Shown: positions 1 through 9,060, numbered from the stretch's first letter. The stretch: DNA of 64,000 nucleotides from Sphingobium cloacae (GCF_002355855.1 NZ_AP017655.1:3475001-3539000), one strand, 5' to 3'. Notes: a model not told the origin generated them from the sequence alone. Translations and numbers: made by a program.

Positions 1-800
1 CCGCCTTCTGGAAGCCGCTGACGACCAGCCGTTTCCCGACATTGATGGTCATGGGTGACGACTATACGTTCGGCGAATTCAACGATCATGGAGCCGTCGC
101 GCGGCTGATCCGTGATCCCGCCATCAATACGCGCCAGGATCTGGATCGGGAAAAGCTTCTGGTCGGCGGCGCCAGCAAGGGTTTTGTCGACCTCGACTAT
201 CACACTCTGCCCGAAGCGATGGGACCGGCGCTGACCATGGTGGCGCCCATCGTCCACGCGGCGACGGGCGACCCGGAAAGACCGGCGGTTGTCGGCATAT
301 CGCGCTTCCCGACCGAAATGCTGGGCCGCAACAATATCGTCTATGTCGGCTTGCTCGGCGGACTTCGCCTGTTGGCCGCTCCCCTGTTCGAAGGATCGCG
401 TTTCTCGGTTTCCGACGATGGAGACAGCATCCTCGATCGGGAGACGAAGCGACGCTTCGAGTCGGATTGGGCCGACCCGGCGGAGGACAGGCTGCTTCGC
501 CATGATTATGCCTATATCTCCAGCAGGCCGGGGCCGATCGGCAACTGGATATTGGTGATTTCCGGGACGCGCGATCCGGCGCTGAAGGAAGCCGCGCAAA
601 TCGTGTCGAGCCGCGCGAAACTCGATCAGCTTGCCAGGATCGCCGGCAATGGCCCGTTCGAGGCAGTCTACGAAGTGCGCACCTATGGGCCGTCCAACTA
701 TACCAGCCGGCCGATCATCGTGCGGCCCATCCCTGCTGGCGCACGCGTACCCGGCGCCGATCCGGCCAAAGCCCAGTCGCGCCGCCAGCCGTCCCCGTGA
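1..800 (+). CDS. C-terminal part of an unidentified protein, possibly the sensory half of a CadC-type regulator
   Basis: The reading frame is open from the window edge (first full codon at base 3) to a TGA at 798-800, so the true start lies outside. About 265 codons are visible. I see no catalytic motif; the sequence has a mixed hydrophobic/charged pattern with a segment near MVMGDDYTFGEF followed by an arginine/aspartate-rich stretch and a proline-rich tail. It vaguely resembles the C-terminal halves of sphingomonad winged-helix membrane regulators, but this is a weak impression. The nearest downstream gene is on the opposite strand, so context does not help. Confidence 0.6.
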   Translation, partial: AFWKPLTTSRFPTLMVMGDDYTFGEFNDHGAVARLIRDPAINTRQDLDREKLLVGGASKGFVDLDYHTLPEAMGPALTMVAPIVHAATGDPERPAVVGISRFPTEMLGRNNIVYVGLLGGLRLLAAPLFEGSRFSVSDDGDSILDRETKRRFESDWADPAEDRLLRHDYAYISSRPGPIGNWILVISGTRDPALKEAAQIVSSRAKLDQLARIAGNGPFEAVYEVRTYGPSNYTSRPIIVRPIPAGARVPGADPAKAQSRRQPSP

Positions 801-875
801 GAATTTCGGCCCCTCGACCCGGAGCGCGCAGGATAGACGCTCCGGGCGAACTCGTTCCCGTGACCGGGGGATCGT

Positions 876-2423
876 TCAACGCCGGGGAAGGGGAACGTCC
901 CGCTCGAAATCCTCGGGACTGGCGATGGGTTTGAGCGTTGCGGCGTCTTCCGGCAGCAGATAGCCCTCCTTCACCGAACGCTGCTTGGCTTCCTCGAAAC
1001 GGCGCGCGTAATCGGCGTAGCTGCCATACATCTTCTTCAGGCGCCTGGCGGAATAGGGCAGCTTGCTGTCATAGACCACGCCGCAGCCGGTTTCGAAGTC
1101 GGTCCAATATTCCGCGCTCGGCACCGTGATCCACGGGGGACGAACGCCGCCCACGATGTTGCCGGTCTTCGCGTCGCGCACGACCGTCTTGCCCCGGCGC
1201 ACCACGCGCGGCGCCATCGGCATGGGAGTGCCGTTGCGAACCCAGCGATCCATCGCATCGAGAAGCGCCGAAAAGGGAAGCTCGGCCGGTTCGTCGTAGA
1301 TGAACTGGCAGCGCGGGTCATTGGGCTTGCCCCGCTCGTTCGGCCAGGGTTCCACTTCGTTGGTGCCGAGGTCGGCTTCGCGCAGATGGGGGGTGCCCAT
1401 CACCTCGTAATAGCGCAGCTCGGGCTTGTCCGTATCCGCCGGCAACCTGATGCCCTCCAGCACGTCGTGCAGGGTTTCCGACTGGCTGTATACCGTCACG
1501 AATGGGACGTTTTCGGGCATTTTCCGGGGAATGCGAATGGCGTCGCCCGCCACCTCGCCATAGGCGAACCTGCCCGTCATATAGGCGTCGATCAGCGGGC
1601 GTCCATCGGGCAGGCGCCATTGCTGGTGACGGCCCTGGTCGAGATAGTCGAACCATATCTGCGCCGTGACGGCCCAACTGTTCACATAGACGCGCTCCAC
1701 CTTCAGCCCGGCCATGGGGCCCGAGGGAAGGTTGGACTTCAGCATCAGCGCCAGTTGCGCGCCGATTCCCTGGGATTGCGGCACGAACGGATCGGGCGCG
1801 CCGCCCCGCTGGAATCGCGTCTCGTCATAATAGCTGCCCAGCGGCGCATAGCGCGCATAGTCGAAATCCCGCATGAACTCGAAATTGACGATATCGCCAT
1901 AATGGTTGATGCCGTCGCCCGGCGACGCGGGATCGGCGTCGCTCGGCGGAAATTTGGGATCGTTCTTCGGCTGGTTGATGTTGAGCGTGTAGCCGACGAA
2001 CGCATATCCCTTGCGCAGCAGATATTCGCGCGTGAGGATCCAGCCCGCCGCCCGTTCGCCGAACCAGGTGAACGGCTCGATTACCACCGTCCCGTTGAAC
2101 CGGGCGGCATCCTTCGGTTTGCGGACGAGGATGCGCGTCACATAGGGAGCCTGCGCCACCGTCTGCCCGCTCGCCGTAATGGCTGGCGCTATGCCCGAAA
2201 GATAATATTCCTCTTCGACATAACCCGCCTTTTTCAGGTCCACATATTCCGTGCCCTTGCGCGCCGCCGACGACAGCGGGATATTCCCGCTGTCGGGGAC
2301 CGGCGTGACAATCGGCATCGGCGGGGTTTCGGCGCGGGCAGGGGCTGCCTGCGCCGTTATGGAAGCGACGAGGATCATACCGCCCAGTCGCAGAACGGTC
2401 GCCGCAGCCCTTGCAATTTTCAT
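876..2423 (-). CDS. Secreted alpha/beta hydrolase domain protein (PF20091-like)
   Basis: 515 codons. The N-terminus (residues 1-31) is a Sec signal peptide with an Ala-rich cleavage region, so the enzyme is probably periplasmic. The body resembles the large alpha/beta-hydrolase-domain family often found beside TonB receptors in sphingomonads, with the segments TVVIEPFTW (112-120) and GYAFVGYTLN (139-148). The expected Gly-x-Ser-x-Gly nucleophile elbow is not canonical: the matching position seems to be Val-Asn-Ser249-Trp-Ala. A substrate cannot be named; esters or lactones are typical for the fold. The ATG is one base after the receptor gene stop, so the two are almost certainly one transcript and translationally coupled. 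Confidence 0.8.
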   Translation of the reverse strand: MKIARAAATVLRLGGMILVASITAQAAPARAETPPMPIVTPVPDSGNIPLSSAARKGTEYVDLKKAGYVEEEYYLSGIAPAITASGQTVAQAPYVTRILVRKPKDAARFNGTVVIEPFTWFGERAAGWILTREYLLRKGYAFVGYTLNINQPKNDPKFPPSDADPASPGDGINHYGDIVNFEFMRDFDYARYAPLGSYYDETRFQRGGAPDPFVPQSQGIGAQLALMLKSNLPSGPMAGLKVERVYVNSWAVTAQIWFDYLDQGRHQQWRLPDGRPLIDAYMTGRFAYGEVAGDAIRIPRKMPENVPFVTVYSQSETLHDVLEGIRLPADTDKPELRYYEVMGTPHLREADLGTNEVEPWPNERGKPNDPRCQFIYDEPAELPFSALLDAMDRWVRNGTPMPMAPRVVRRGKTVVRDAKTGNIVGGVRPPWITVPSAEYWTDFETGCGVVYDSKLPYSARRLKKMYGSYADYARRFEEAKQRSVKEGYLLPEDAATLKPIASPEDFERDVPLPRR

Positions 2424-2424
2424 G

Positions 2425-4797
2425 TCAGAAATTGACCCTGTATTGGACGCCGATCTGGCGTGGACGGCTCACCGCGGCACGCGGCAGGCGTTGGGACGAC
2501 CCATCGGGAAGCATCTCCGAAGGCTCGAAGCCGGCGGTGTAGAGATCACCCATGTTGAGCCGCTTGTCGAGCAGGTTCTTGCCATAGATGAGCAACTGCG
2601 AATTCCCGAAACGGACACCCAGCGTGGCGTTGACCATGTTGAAGGGCTGACGGGTCAGGAAGCCGCCGGCGCTGTTCGCGACCTTGACCGGTCCGGTATA
2701 GCTGTAGTCGGCGCTGGCGGTGAGCGAGAGGCTGTCGGTCAACGGAGCTTCATAGTTGCCGGAGATCGACCCGGTCCATTTCGGGGTCTGTGCGAGCCGG
2801 GTGTTGGGCAGCTGCTGGGTCAGGCCCGGATCCTTGAGGACGCCGTCCGTATAGCCCAGGCCGAGCTGGATCGTCAGCGGCACGTCGGCGATCGGGCGAC
2901 CCGAGATTTCCAGCTCGCCGCCGCGAATCCGCGCCTTGCCCGCATTGGCGATGAAGCTGAAGGTGCAGGTCGAATCGGTCATGACCTGCTGCTGGATATC
3001 CGACCAGTCGATCTGGAAAGCGGCGGCCGATACGCTGATCCGCCTGTCGGCGAACTGTCCCTTCGCCCCGACCTCGTAGCTCCACAGGGAGTCGGACTTG
3101 AACTGCTGGATCCCGTCCCTGGTGAGGCCGAGCCTCTCCACGGCGCCTTCGCAGAAATCGGGGAGCCTGCCCTGCGATCCGCCGATGCGGAAGCCCTTCG
3201 CCGCGGAAACATAGACCGTGCCCTCGTTCGGCAAGGCATAGGACAGGACGAACTTCGGCACGATCCCGGTTTGCTTCGACGACCGCGCGGGCGTGAAGTC
3301 GCCGCCCGGCGCACTGAAGATGCCCTTGGACAGCGTTTCGTCGTTCTTCTGGCCGATCCAGTATTTGCGCAGCCCGACCGTGAGGGTCAGCTTGGGAACC
3401 GCCTCATAATAGAGTTCGCCGAAGATCGCGGTGTTGTTGTCATGCGCGGGGAAGGCCTGATCGGCAACATAGGGCGTTTGGCCCGCCTCGCCCAGTTCGG
3501 GCACGAGGACCGGGGGCTGGATGAAGTTGTTGTCGCGATGCTGGTGGAACACCCCGACGATGCCGGAGAGGTTCGGCAGGAGCGTGCCTTCATCGAAGGA
3601 CAGGCGGTTTTCCGAGGTGAAGCGCTTGTCCTTGGAAATGTTGAGGGACCAGAGCGCTGGATGCCCGATATCGCCGATACCGCTATCGCTGCTCTCGAAA
3701 TATTCGTTGTTCCCCTCGGTCACATCTTCCAGTTCCCTGGTGCGGCGGGCGAAATAGCTGGTCGACGACACGATCGAGAAGCCTTCTCCCGAATAGCGCA
3801 GCACCAGCGAGGCGAGGCCCCAGCGGTCCTTGGAATATTCCTGGACATCGCGATCGCGGTTCAGCGTGTAGGACACCGGCTTGTAGGCGGGCAGGGGCAC
3901 ATAGGCGGCCGGGAATCCATGCAGATTGGATATCTGGCCGATGCCGCTGAGCGATGCTTCCAGGCTGTCGGTCAGCTTGACGCGCAGAGTCGCCGAAGCG
4001 GAGTAGGCGTCGTTGCGGCCTTGACCGCCCCTGCGGAGAAGTTTGCTGGTGTCGGGATAATTGGCCGGAAAGCTGCGCACCAGGAAGCCGGATTCCCGCA
4101 AATAGCCCCCCGCAATGTTGAGCGACACGCGATCCGGCACCAGAACGATGTCCGCGCGCGCGTTACCGTCGAAATCGAAGCCGCCATCCTTTGTGCCACC
4201 ACCCTGCACCTGGACCGCGTAGCTGTTTTCCGTGAAGGACGGCTGACGCGTGATGAAGCGGAGGTTGCCGCCCATCGAGCTTGCGCCGAACAGCGTGCCC
4301 TGGGGGCCTTTCAGCACCTCGATCCGGTCAAGGTTGAGCACTTGGGGGCTGATCGACGCGGGGACCGGCGTATCGTTGATGTAATAGGCGGTGGTGTTTG
4401 CGCCCGCGACGCCCCGGACGGTCGTTTGACGGCCTCCCACGAAGCCGACCGAAGAGAAATCCGTGCCCTGACCATATTGGAAGGTCAGGTTCGGAATCTT
4501 CGTCGCATAATCGGTAAAGCTCTGGATGTTCTGCTTTTGCAGAAAGTCCGAATTATATGCCGTGATGGACGCGGGCACCTCGGTCAGGGATTCGTCCCTG
4601 CGCCGCGCGGACACGATGATTTCCACCGAGGATTCCGATCTGGCCTTGTTCCCCGCCGGGGACCGGGCGTCTGCCGTCTCCTGCGCGGAAGCGGGCGCGA
4701 TCCCGGCACTCGATAACGCTAGCAGGATGGCCAGATGCGAAATCGTGCCCAGCTGGCGGCTGCGAAAAGATTCCTGTTCCCTTATGTGCCCCATCAT
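2425..4797 (-). CDS. TonB-dependent outer-membrane receptor
   Basis: 790 codons, the normal size for the family. Residues 1-40 hold a signal peptide ending near ASAQ. The plug follows, with a TonB-box-like stretch IIVSARRRDE (about 60-69), VPASITAYN and the plug motif RGVAGANTTAYYINDTPVP. The remainder is a beta-barrel ending in the aromatic GVQYRVNF, as expected for outer-membrane insertion. It imports an unknown ligand using TonB energy. The immediately following hydrolase gene suggests uptake and cleavage of the same compound. Sphingomonads carry dozens of such receptors, so ligand prediction is not possible from sequence. Two ATG codons sit at the start (Met-Met); either could be used. 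Confidence 0.93.
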   Translation of the reverse strand: MMGHIREQESFRSRQLGTISHLAILLALSSAGIAPASAQETADARSPAGNKARSESSVEIIVSARRRDESLTEVPASITAYNSDFLQKQNIQSFTDYATKIPNLTFQYGQGTDFSSVGFVGGRQTTVRGVAGANTTAYYINDTPVPASISPQVLNLDRIEVLKGPQGTLFGASSMGGNLRFITRQPSFTENSYAVQVQGGGTKDGGFDFDGNARADIVLVPDRVSLNIAGGYLRESGFLVRSFPANYPDTSKLLRRGGQGRNDAYSASATLRVKLTDSLEASLSGIGQISNLHGFPAAYVPLPAYKPVSYTLNRDRDVQEYSKDRWGLASLVLRYSGEGFSIVSSTSYFARRTRELEDVTEGNNEYFESSDSGIGDIGHPALWSLNISKDKRFTSENRLSFDEGTLLPNLSGIVGVFHQHRDNNFIQPPVLVPELGEAGQTPYVADQAFPAHDNNTAIFGELYYEAVPKLTLTVGLRKYWIGQKNDETLSKGIFSAPGGDFTPARSSKQTGIVPKFVLSYALPNEGTVYVSAAKGFRIGGSQGRLPDFCEGAVERLGLTRDGIQQFKSDSLWSYEVGAKGQFADRRISVSAAAFQIDWSDIQQQVMTDSTCTFSFIANAGKARIRGGELEISGRPIADVPLTIQLGLGYTDGVLKDPGLTQQLPNTRLAQTPKWTGSISGNYEAPLTDSLSLTASADYSYTGPVKVANSAGGFLTRQPFNMVNATLGVRFGNSQLLIYGKNLLDKRLNMGDLYTAGFEPSEMLPDGSSQRLPRAAVSRPRQIGVQYRVNF

Positions 4798-5495
4798 TGT
4801 TTTTCTCCCTCATTGTTTGATTATTGAGCCCGGCGGTTGAGCCGGGCCGTCCCCCGTCCCCTGACCTGTTCTTATCGTGTCAGGTTTGTTCCCATCATGT
4901 CGGGCTTGCCCATTGGCATACCCGCCCTGGCGCACCTGCGGCCCGCCGTGGCATAGGGTTGGCCCCAGACTTCATTGGACTCGCCAAATGCCATGAAAGG
5001 GTGGCGAGCGGCCGTCGCGGTGAGGCGAGGGCAAAGGCCAGCGATCTGGAAAAATGGAGCTTCAAAGCTCAGCTGCCTCCCCCCTTTGCGCATAGGCGGC
5101 GCGCTGCCGATGCGTTTCTGAAACATGTAGCAAAAGGCTCGATTGCCTGATTTTTGGGTTCAGCTTTGCTTATATGACCGGTTTGGCCGAGGATAGCGCT
5201 GCACCGGCGGAAGGGACCGTTCTGAACGGTGCGGGAGACGGATTTCCGGGCATCCCGACATCATTTGTCGAACGGTTGCGCACCGTTGCACGGTCCATTG
5301 ACGCTGCGTTAACGGAATCGCCATGCGGCCGTCAGGCCGTGGAGGCCGTGCCGCCGGAGCCTTTGGGAGCGGACCGCCCGTCTCCCTGGGCATGTCGGAT
5401 GCGCGTTGCGCCGCATCGGCGGTTTCCCGGTTCGCGCCTTGTCATTCCCCCGGCGCGCTGCCATAGCCGCCGCGGCATCCGGGAACGGCAGGGCT
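4798..5495. other. Gene-poor stretch upstream of the TonB receptor and roxA
   Basis: About 700 bases with no convincing gene. Open frames exist on both strands, but their translations are Arg/Pro/Ala-rich frame shadows with no recognisable motif. The left end must hold the promoter of the leftward receptor gene and the right end that of roxA. A frame from ATG 5174 runs on into roxA in the wrong phase and has no good ribosome-binding site. I see no strong terminator or tRNA. Confidence 0.5.
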
Positions 5496-6641
5496 ATGCA
5501 ATTCGCAAAATTCGACATTGGCCTTTTCCTGCGCGAACATTGGCAGCGCAAGCCGCTGTTGATCCGCAATCCATGGACGGACTGGACCAATCCCCTCGAA
5601 CCCGACGAACTCGCCGGGCTGGCCTGCGAAAGCGCCGTCGAATCGCGCCTCGTCCTGCGCGCCGGCGACGGCTGGTCGCTCGAACATGGCCCTGTCCCCG
5701 AAGCGCGCTTCGCTACGCTGGGGGCGGAGCCATGGACGCTGCTGGTGCAGGCCGTCGACCATCATGCCGCCGACGTGACCGCGCTGATCGAACCGTTCCG
5801 CTTCATCCCGAACTGGCGCATCGACGATGTGATGGTGAGCTACGCGACCGACGGCGGCGGCGTGGGGCCGCATTTCGATCAATATGACGTGTTCCTGATC
5901 CAGGGGCTGGGCCGCCGCCGCTGGCGGGTGGGCGCGGTCTGCGACGAAGAAACGCAGCTGCTGCCCCATGACGATCTGCGCCTGCTCGACCATTTCGAGG
6001 CGACGGAGGAATGGGTGCTGGAGCCGGGCGACATCCTCTATCTGCCGCCGCGTTTCGCGCATGACGGCGTGGCGGTGGGCGACGATTGCATGACCTATTC
6101 GATCGGCTTCCGCGCGCCCTCGCGCAGCGAGCTGATCGCGGCGTGGTGCGACGATGCGCTGGCCGATCTTCCCGAAGACGACCGCTATGCCGATCCCGGC
6201 CTGCCTTTGCAGGACAATCCTGGAGAGATTTCCGCGCAGGCGCTGGACCGTCTTCACGCGATGATCGCCGAGCGGCTTATGGACCGCGAAGCCTTTGCGC
6301 GGACCTTCGGCAGGCATAGCAGCACCCGGCGCTATCCCGATATCGACTGGCGGCCCGACGAACCCATGGAGATCGCCGAACTGCGCGCCCGGCTGGAACA
6401 AGGCGCGGCCTTGTCGCGCAATCCCGCCAGCCGCTTTTCCTTCGTCGCCCATGCGGCCGATGCGCTGTCGCTGTTCGTCGACGGCCAATGCTTCGAATGC
6501 CGCGGGGATGCCGCCGCTTTCGCCCGGAGCCTGTGCGCGGCGGATCGCGTGGAAGCCGGTCCGGACCTGACGGACGACGCGCTGGCGACGATCCGCGCGC
6601 TCTGCAATCAGGGCAGCATCGCCTTCGACGAGGAGGATTGA
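5496..6641 (+). CDS. roxA: Ribosomal oxygenase, JmjC/cupin type (50S L16 arginine hydroxylase, YcfD/RoxA family)
   Basis: 381 codons from ATG 5496; E. coli YcfD has 373. It is a 2-oxoglutarate/Fe(II) oxygenase expected to hydroxylate an arginine of ribosomal protein L16 in the cytoplasm. The iron triad is visible: His126 and Asp128 in GPHFDQYDVF and His189 in PPRFAHDG. The family signatures ERHWQ-like REHWQRKPLLIR (13-24), NWRIDDVMVSY (106-116) and GRRRWRVG (139-146) are present, and a C-terminal winged-helix part follows. An in-frame TTG at 5406 would add 30 Arg/Ala-rich residues with no homology look, so ATG 5496 is preferred. It converges on rluE with a 9-base gap. Confidence 0.93.
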   Translation: MQFAKFDIGLFLREHWQRKPLLIRNPWTDWTNPLEPDELAGLACESAVESRLVLRAGDGWSLEHGPVPEARFATLGAEPWTLLVQAVDHHAADVTALIEPFRFIPNWRIDDVMVSYATDGGGVGPHFDQYDVFLIQGLGRRRWRVGAVCDEETQLLPHDDLRLLDHFEATEEWVLEPGDILYLPPRFAHDGVAVGDDCMTYSIGFRAPSRSELIAAWCDDALADLPEDDRYADPGLPLQDNPGEISAQALDRLHAMIAERLMDREAFARTFGRHSSTRRYPDIDWRPDEPMEIAELRARLEQGAALSRNPASRFSFVAHAADALSLFVDGQCFECRGDAAAFARSLCAADRVEAGPDLTDDALATIRALCNQGSIAFDEED

Positions 6642-6650
6642 GGCAGCCGT

Positions 6651-7205
6651 CTATCGGGGGACGGGGGCTTCCCGCCACTCTCCCGGCGCCAGGCCTTCCA
6701 CGCTCCAGCCGCCGACGCTCCATCGCACCAGCCGCAGCGTGGGCAGGCCGACCGCGGCGGTCATGCGGCGCACCTGCCGGTTGCGGCCCTCCCGGATCGT
6801 CAGCCTGATCCAATGGTCGGGCACGCTCTTGCGGAACCGCACCGGGGGATCGCGCGGCCAGAGGGCGGGCGGCTCGATGGCTTCGGCCATGGCGGGCTGC
6901 GTCGGGCCGTCCTTCAGGCGCACGCCTTGCCTCAGCCGGTCCAGCGCGGTCTCGTCGGGCGCGCCTTCGACCTGCACCAGATAGGTTTTCGGCAGCTTGA
7001 AACGGGGATCGGCGATCCGGGCCTGCAACCGGCCGTCATCGGTGAGCAGCAGCAACCCCTCGCTGTCGCGGTCGAGCCGTCCCGCCGGATAGACGCCGGG
7101 CGCGTCGATGAAGGCGGATAGGGTCGGGCGCGCCGTTTCCGCGCCGCGATCCGTGAATTGCGAGAGCACGTCATAGGGCTTGTTGAACAATATCAGCCGC
7201 GGCAT
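6651..7205 (-). CDS. rluE: 23S rRNA pseudouridine synthase, RsuA/RluE family
   Basis: 184 codons from ATG 7205, which is preceded by GGAGAAGG. The catalytic motif [14 protein letters not shown] (about 43-56) carries the invariant aspartate that attacks uridine C5. [11 protein letters not shown] and [12 protein letters not shown] are the usual later family blocks. It lacks an N-terminal S4 domain, which matches RluE (U2457 modification) rather than RsuA or RluB. An upstream in-frame extension to 7352 is rejected because it lacks homology and the ribosome-binding site lies at 7205. The RluE assignment rests on length and domain layout; the family is certain. Confidence 0.88.
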   Translation of the reverse strand: MPRLILFNKPYDVLSQFTDRGAETARPTLSAFIDAPGVYPAGRLDRDSEGLLLLTDDGRLQARIADPRFKLPKTYLVQVEGAPDETALDRLRQGVRLKDGPTQPAMAEAIEPPALWPRDPPVRFRKSVPDHWIRLTIREGRNRQVRRMTAAVGLPTLRLVRWSVGGWSVEGLAPGEWREAPVPR

Positions 7206-7535
7206 GCCTTCTCCGGTGTCGATCCTGCCGCGTCTCTCTAGCGGCGGGCCGCGGCTTCGCAAAGCGCCGCATGATGCGCATGGAGCAGTATGCAGGGGGA
7301 TGACAATCGAATCCCACCCCGGCTTTTTTCCCGGATCGTCAGGCGTATCCATCAGGACATGTTCCGCGCCTCCGGCAATATTTTGTTACGTTCTGCATAT
7401 CCGGCAGACATGTGGTCCGGCTAGAGGGTGGGCGATCCGGCGTGACGGCCGCGAGTAGGGAGAAGCCTCCATGTCTTTCGCCATGGCACGGGACGCCGCC
7501 TCGCTCCTTTCCTGCCCCGCGTCCATGGGGACGGG
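7206..7535. other. Intergenic region between rluE and the response regulator gene
   Basis: About 330 bases between divergent genes. An AT-richer patch around 7375-7410 (CAATATTTTGTTACGTTCTGC) is the most promoter-like part and probably drives the rightward regulator or its locus. Frames on both strands are Arg-rich shadows. No terminator or repeat is evident. Confidence 0.4.
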
Positions 7536-8246
7536 ATGAGCCATCCGCTGGTCCTTGTCGCCGAACAGCAACGGGAATTGCGTCACGACCTGCGCGCCTT
7601 TCTGGAGCAGAGCGGGTTCCGGGCGCTGCCCGTTTCCTCCGAAAGCGGCATATGGGACGCGATCGCCACGGAGCCGGTCGATGCGCTGGTGCTGGACGCG
7701 GGGCTGCGCGGCGCCGATGGCAGCGGCCTGTGCGGCGGCGTGCGGGCGCGCAGCGACGTGCCGATCATCCTGGTCGGCGCGGACAGCACGGAGGTCGACC
7801 GGATCGTGGGACTGGAACTGGGCGCGGACGATTTCATCGCCAAGCCCTATTCGACGCGGGAAGTCGCCGCCCGCCTGCGCGCTGTATTGCGACGCAGCAA
7901 GACTGCCTCCATGCCGGGCGAACGCCGCCGGAACGAAGCGCGTTTCGACGGCTGGATCGTCGACTTCGCGCGGCGCGAGGTGATCGACCCGGACGGCGCG
8001 CCGGTCGATTTGACGGCGGCCGAATTTGCCTTGCTCTCCCTGTTCCTGGACAATGCCCGTTCGATCGTCCCTCGTGACAACTTGCTGAAACTGAATGGAA
8101 GGAAGGGCAATCCTTCATCGCCCCGCAGCGTGGACGTGCTGGTCAGCCGTCTGCGGCGCAAGCTCGACCATCCCTCCCGCGCCGCGCCGATCGTGACGGT
8201 GCGCGGCCTCGGCTATATGTTCAGCGCGATCGTCGAGCGGCACTGA
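7536..8246 (+). CDS. OmpR-family response regulator with a degenerate receiver domain
   Basis: 236 codons: receiver about 4-118, winged-helix DNA-binding domain about 130-235 ending VTVRGLGYMFSA. Compared column by column with the paralogue at 11864, the acceptor Asp54 and Lys103 are kept, but the acidic pair Asp11-Asp12 is Gln11-Gln12 and the switch Ser81 is Gly81. Since the acidic pair binds the Mg ion needed for phosphorylation, normal phosphotransfer is doubtful. The DNA-binding half is intact (SVDVLVSRLRRKLDHP). No kinase gene is adjacent; carbonic anhydrase and SulP genes follow on the same strand. It probably regulates this locus by a phosphorylation-independent route, which is inference. 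Confidence 0.9.
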   Translation: MSHPLVLVAEQQRELRHDLRAFLEQSGFRALPVSSESGIWDAIATEPVDALVLDAGLRGADGSGLCGGVRARSDVPIILVGADSTEVDRIVGLELGADDFIAKPYSTREVAARLRAVLRRSKTASMPGERRRNEARFDGWIVDFARREVIDPDGAPVDLTAAEFALLSLFLDNARSIVPRDNLLKLNGRKGNPSSPRSVDVLVSRLRRKLDHPSRAAPIVTVRGLGYMFSAIVERH

Positions 8247-8303
8247 AATCCAGACATAGTTTTTAACAGAAGCGCTGCGCCGCAGCAAAACGGCATCTTT
8301 ATT

Positions 8304-8351
8304 CTTCCTGTCAAAGCCGGTCCTCCCCGACCGGCGCACACAGACAGGAAG
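8304..8351 (+). promoter_or_regulatory. Nested stem-loop in the carbonic anhydrase leader that covers the Shine-Dalgarno
   Basis: Outer arms CTTCCTGTC (8304-8312) and GACAGGAAG (8343-8351) are a perfect 9-base inverted repeat. Inside lie GCCGGTC (8316-8322) and GACCGGC (8329-8335), a second perfect stem. The ribosome-binding site AGGAAGGA (8346-8353) is largely inside the outer right arm, 8 bases before the ATG at 8362. Folding would hide the site, so this may be a translational switch. No U-tract follows, so it is not a terminator. Confidence 0.55.
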
Positions 8352-8361
8352 GATAACCGAC

Positions 8362-9060
8362 ATGAACGAGCTTATCGGTCGAGTCTTCAGTTTCGAAAGC
8401 CATGTCTTTCCGAACCAGAGCGCGCTCTACAACCGGCTGGCCAGCGACGGGCAGAGTCCCAAGGCGCTGATGATTTCCTGCGCCGATTCCCGCATCGTCC
8501 CCGAACATATCATGCAGGCCGACCCCGGCGACCTGTTCGTGTGCCGCAACGCCGGCAATATCGTGCCGCCCTTCGCCACGCAGAATGGCGGCGTATCCTC
8601 GACCGTGGAGTTCGCGGTCATGGCGCTGGGCGTGCGCGACATCATCGTGTGCGGACATAGCGACTGCGGCGCGATGAAGGCGCTGGTACATGACGAGTTG
8701 CTGGCGCCCATGCCCAATGTCGCGGCCTGGCTGCGCCATTCCCACGCCGCGCAGAAGGTGGCGCGCGACAGCTATCCCGCCGATCTGAGCGATAGGGAAA
8801 AGATTCGCGCGGTGACGCTGGAGAATATCGTGGTCCAGCTCGCCCATCTGCGGACCCATCCTTCGGTGGCGTCGGGCATCGCGCGGGGCGAGATCGCGCT
8901 GCACGGCTGGTTCGTGGACATCCATGCGGGGCAGATTCTGGGCCTCGATGGCGAAACGGGCCGTTTCCTGCCGCTGCGCGAAGGGTCGCCGCTGCCCGTC
9001 GCGCTTCCCCATGCGCGCCGTCTCGCCGCTGAACCATTCTACGCGCAAGCCGCGGAGTAA
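8362..9060 (+). CDS. Beta-class carbonic anhydrase
   Basis: 232 codons. It interconverts carbon dioxide and bicarbonate in the cytoplasm. The zinc site is complete: Cys40 with the Asp42/Arg44 dyad in SCADSR, and His99 and Cys102 in GHSDCGA. RNAGNIVPP (62-70) and HGWFVDIHAGQI (about 176-187) are standard family blocks. The length suits the plant/bacterial beta class. The stop is three bases before the SulP start, so the two products are made together, which suggests that bicarbonate handling and anion transport are coupled. The leader carries a stem-loop over its ribosome-binding site. Confidence 0.96.
   Translation: MNELIGRVFSFESHVFPNQSALYNRLASDGQSPKALMISCADSRIVPEHIMQADPGDLFVCRNAGNIVPPFATQNGGVSSTVEFAVMALGVRDIIVCGHSDCGAMKALVHDELLAPMPNVAAWLRHSHAAQKVARDSYPADLSDREKIRAVTLENIVVQLAHLRTHPSVASGIARGEIALHGWFVDIHAGQILGLDGETGRFLPLREGSPLPVALPHARRLAAEPFYAQAAE

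Noticed and set aside
2251..4716. Open frame of 821 codons opposite the TonB receptor
   Set aside because: No recognisable domain, and the receptor on the other strand has a complete signal peptide and barrel.
4824..5150. Possible small gene upstream of roxA
   Set aside because: Arg/Ala-rich translation without homology look or good ribosome-binding site; the frame on the other strand is no better.
5174..5887. Frame from ATG 5174 running into roxA
   Set aside because: Out of phase with roxA, which has a complete conserved N-terminus at 5496; translation past 5440 is Arg-rich shadow.
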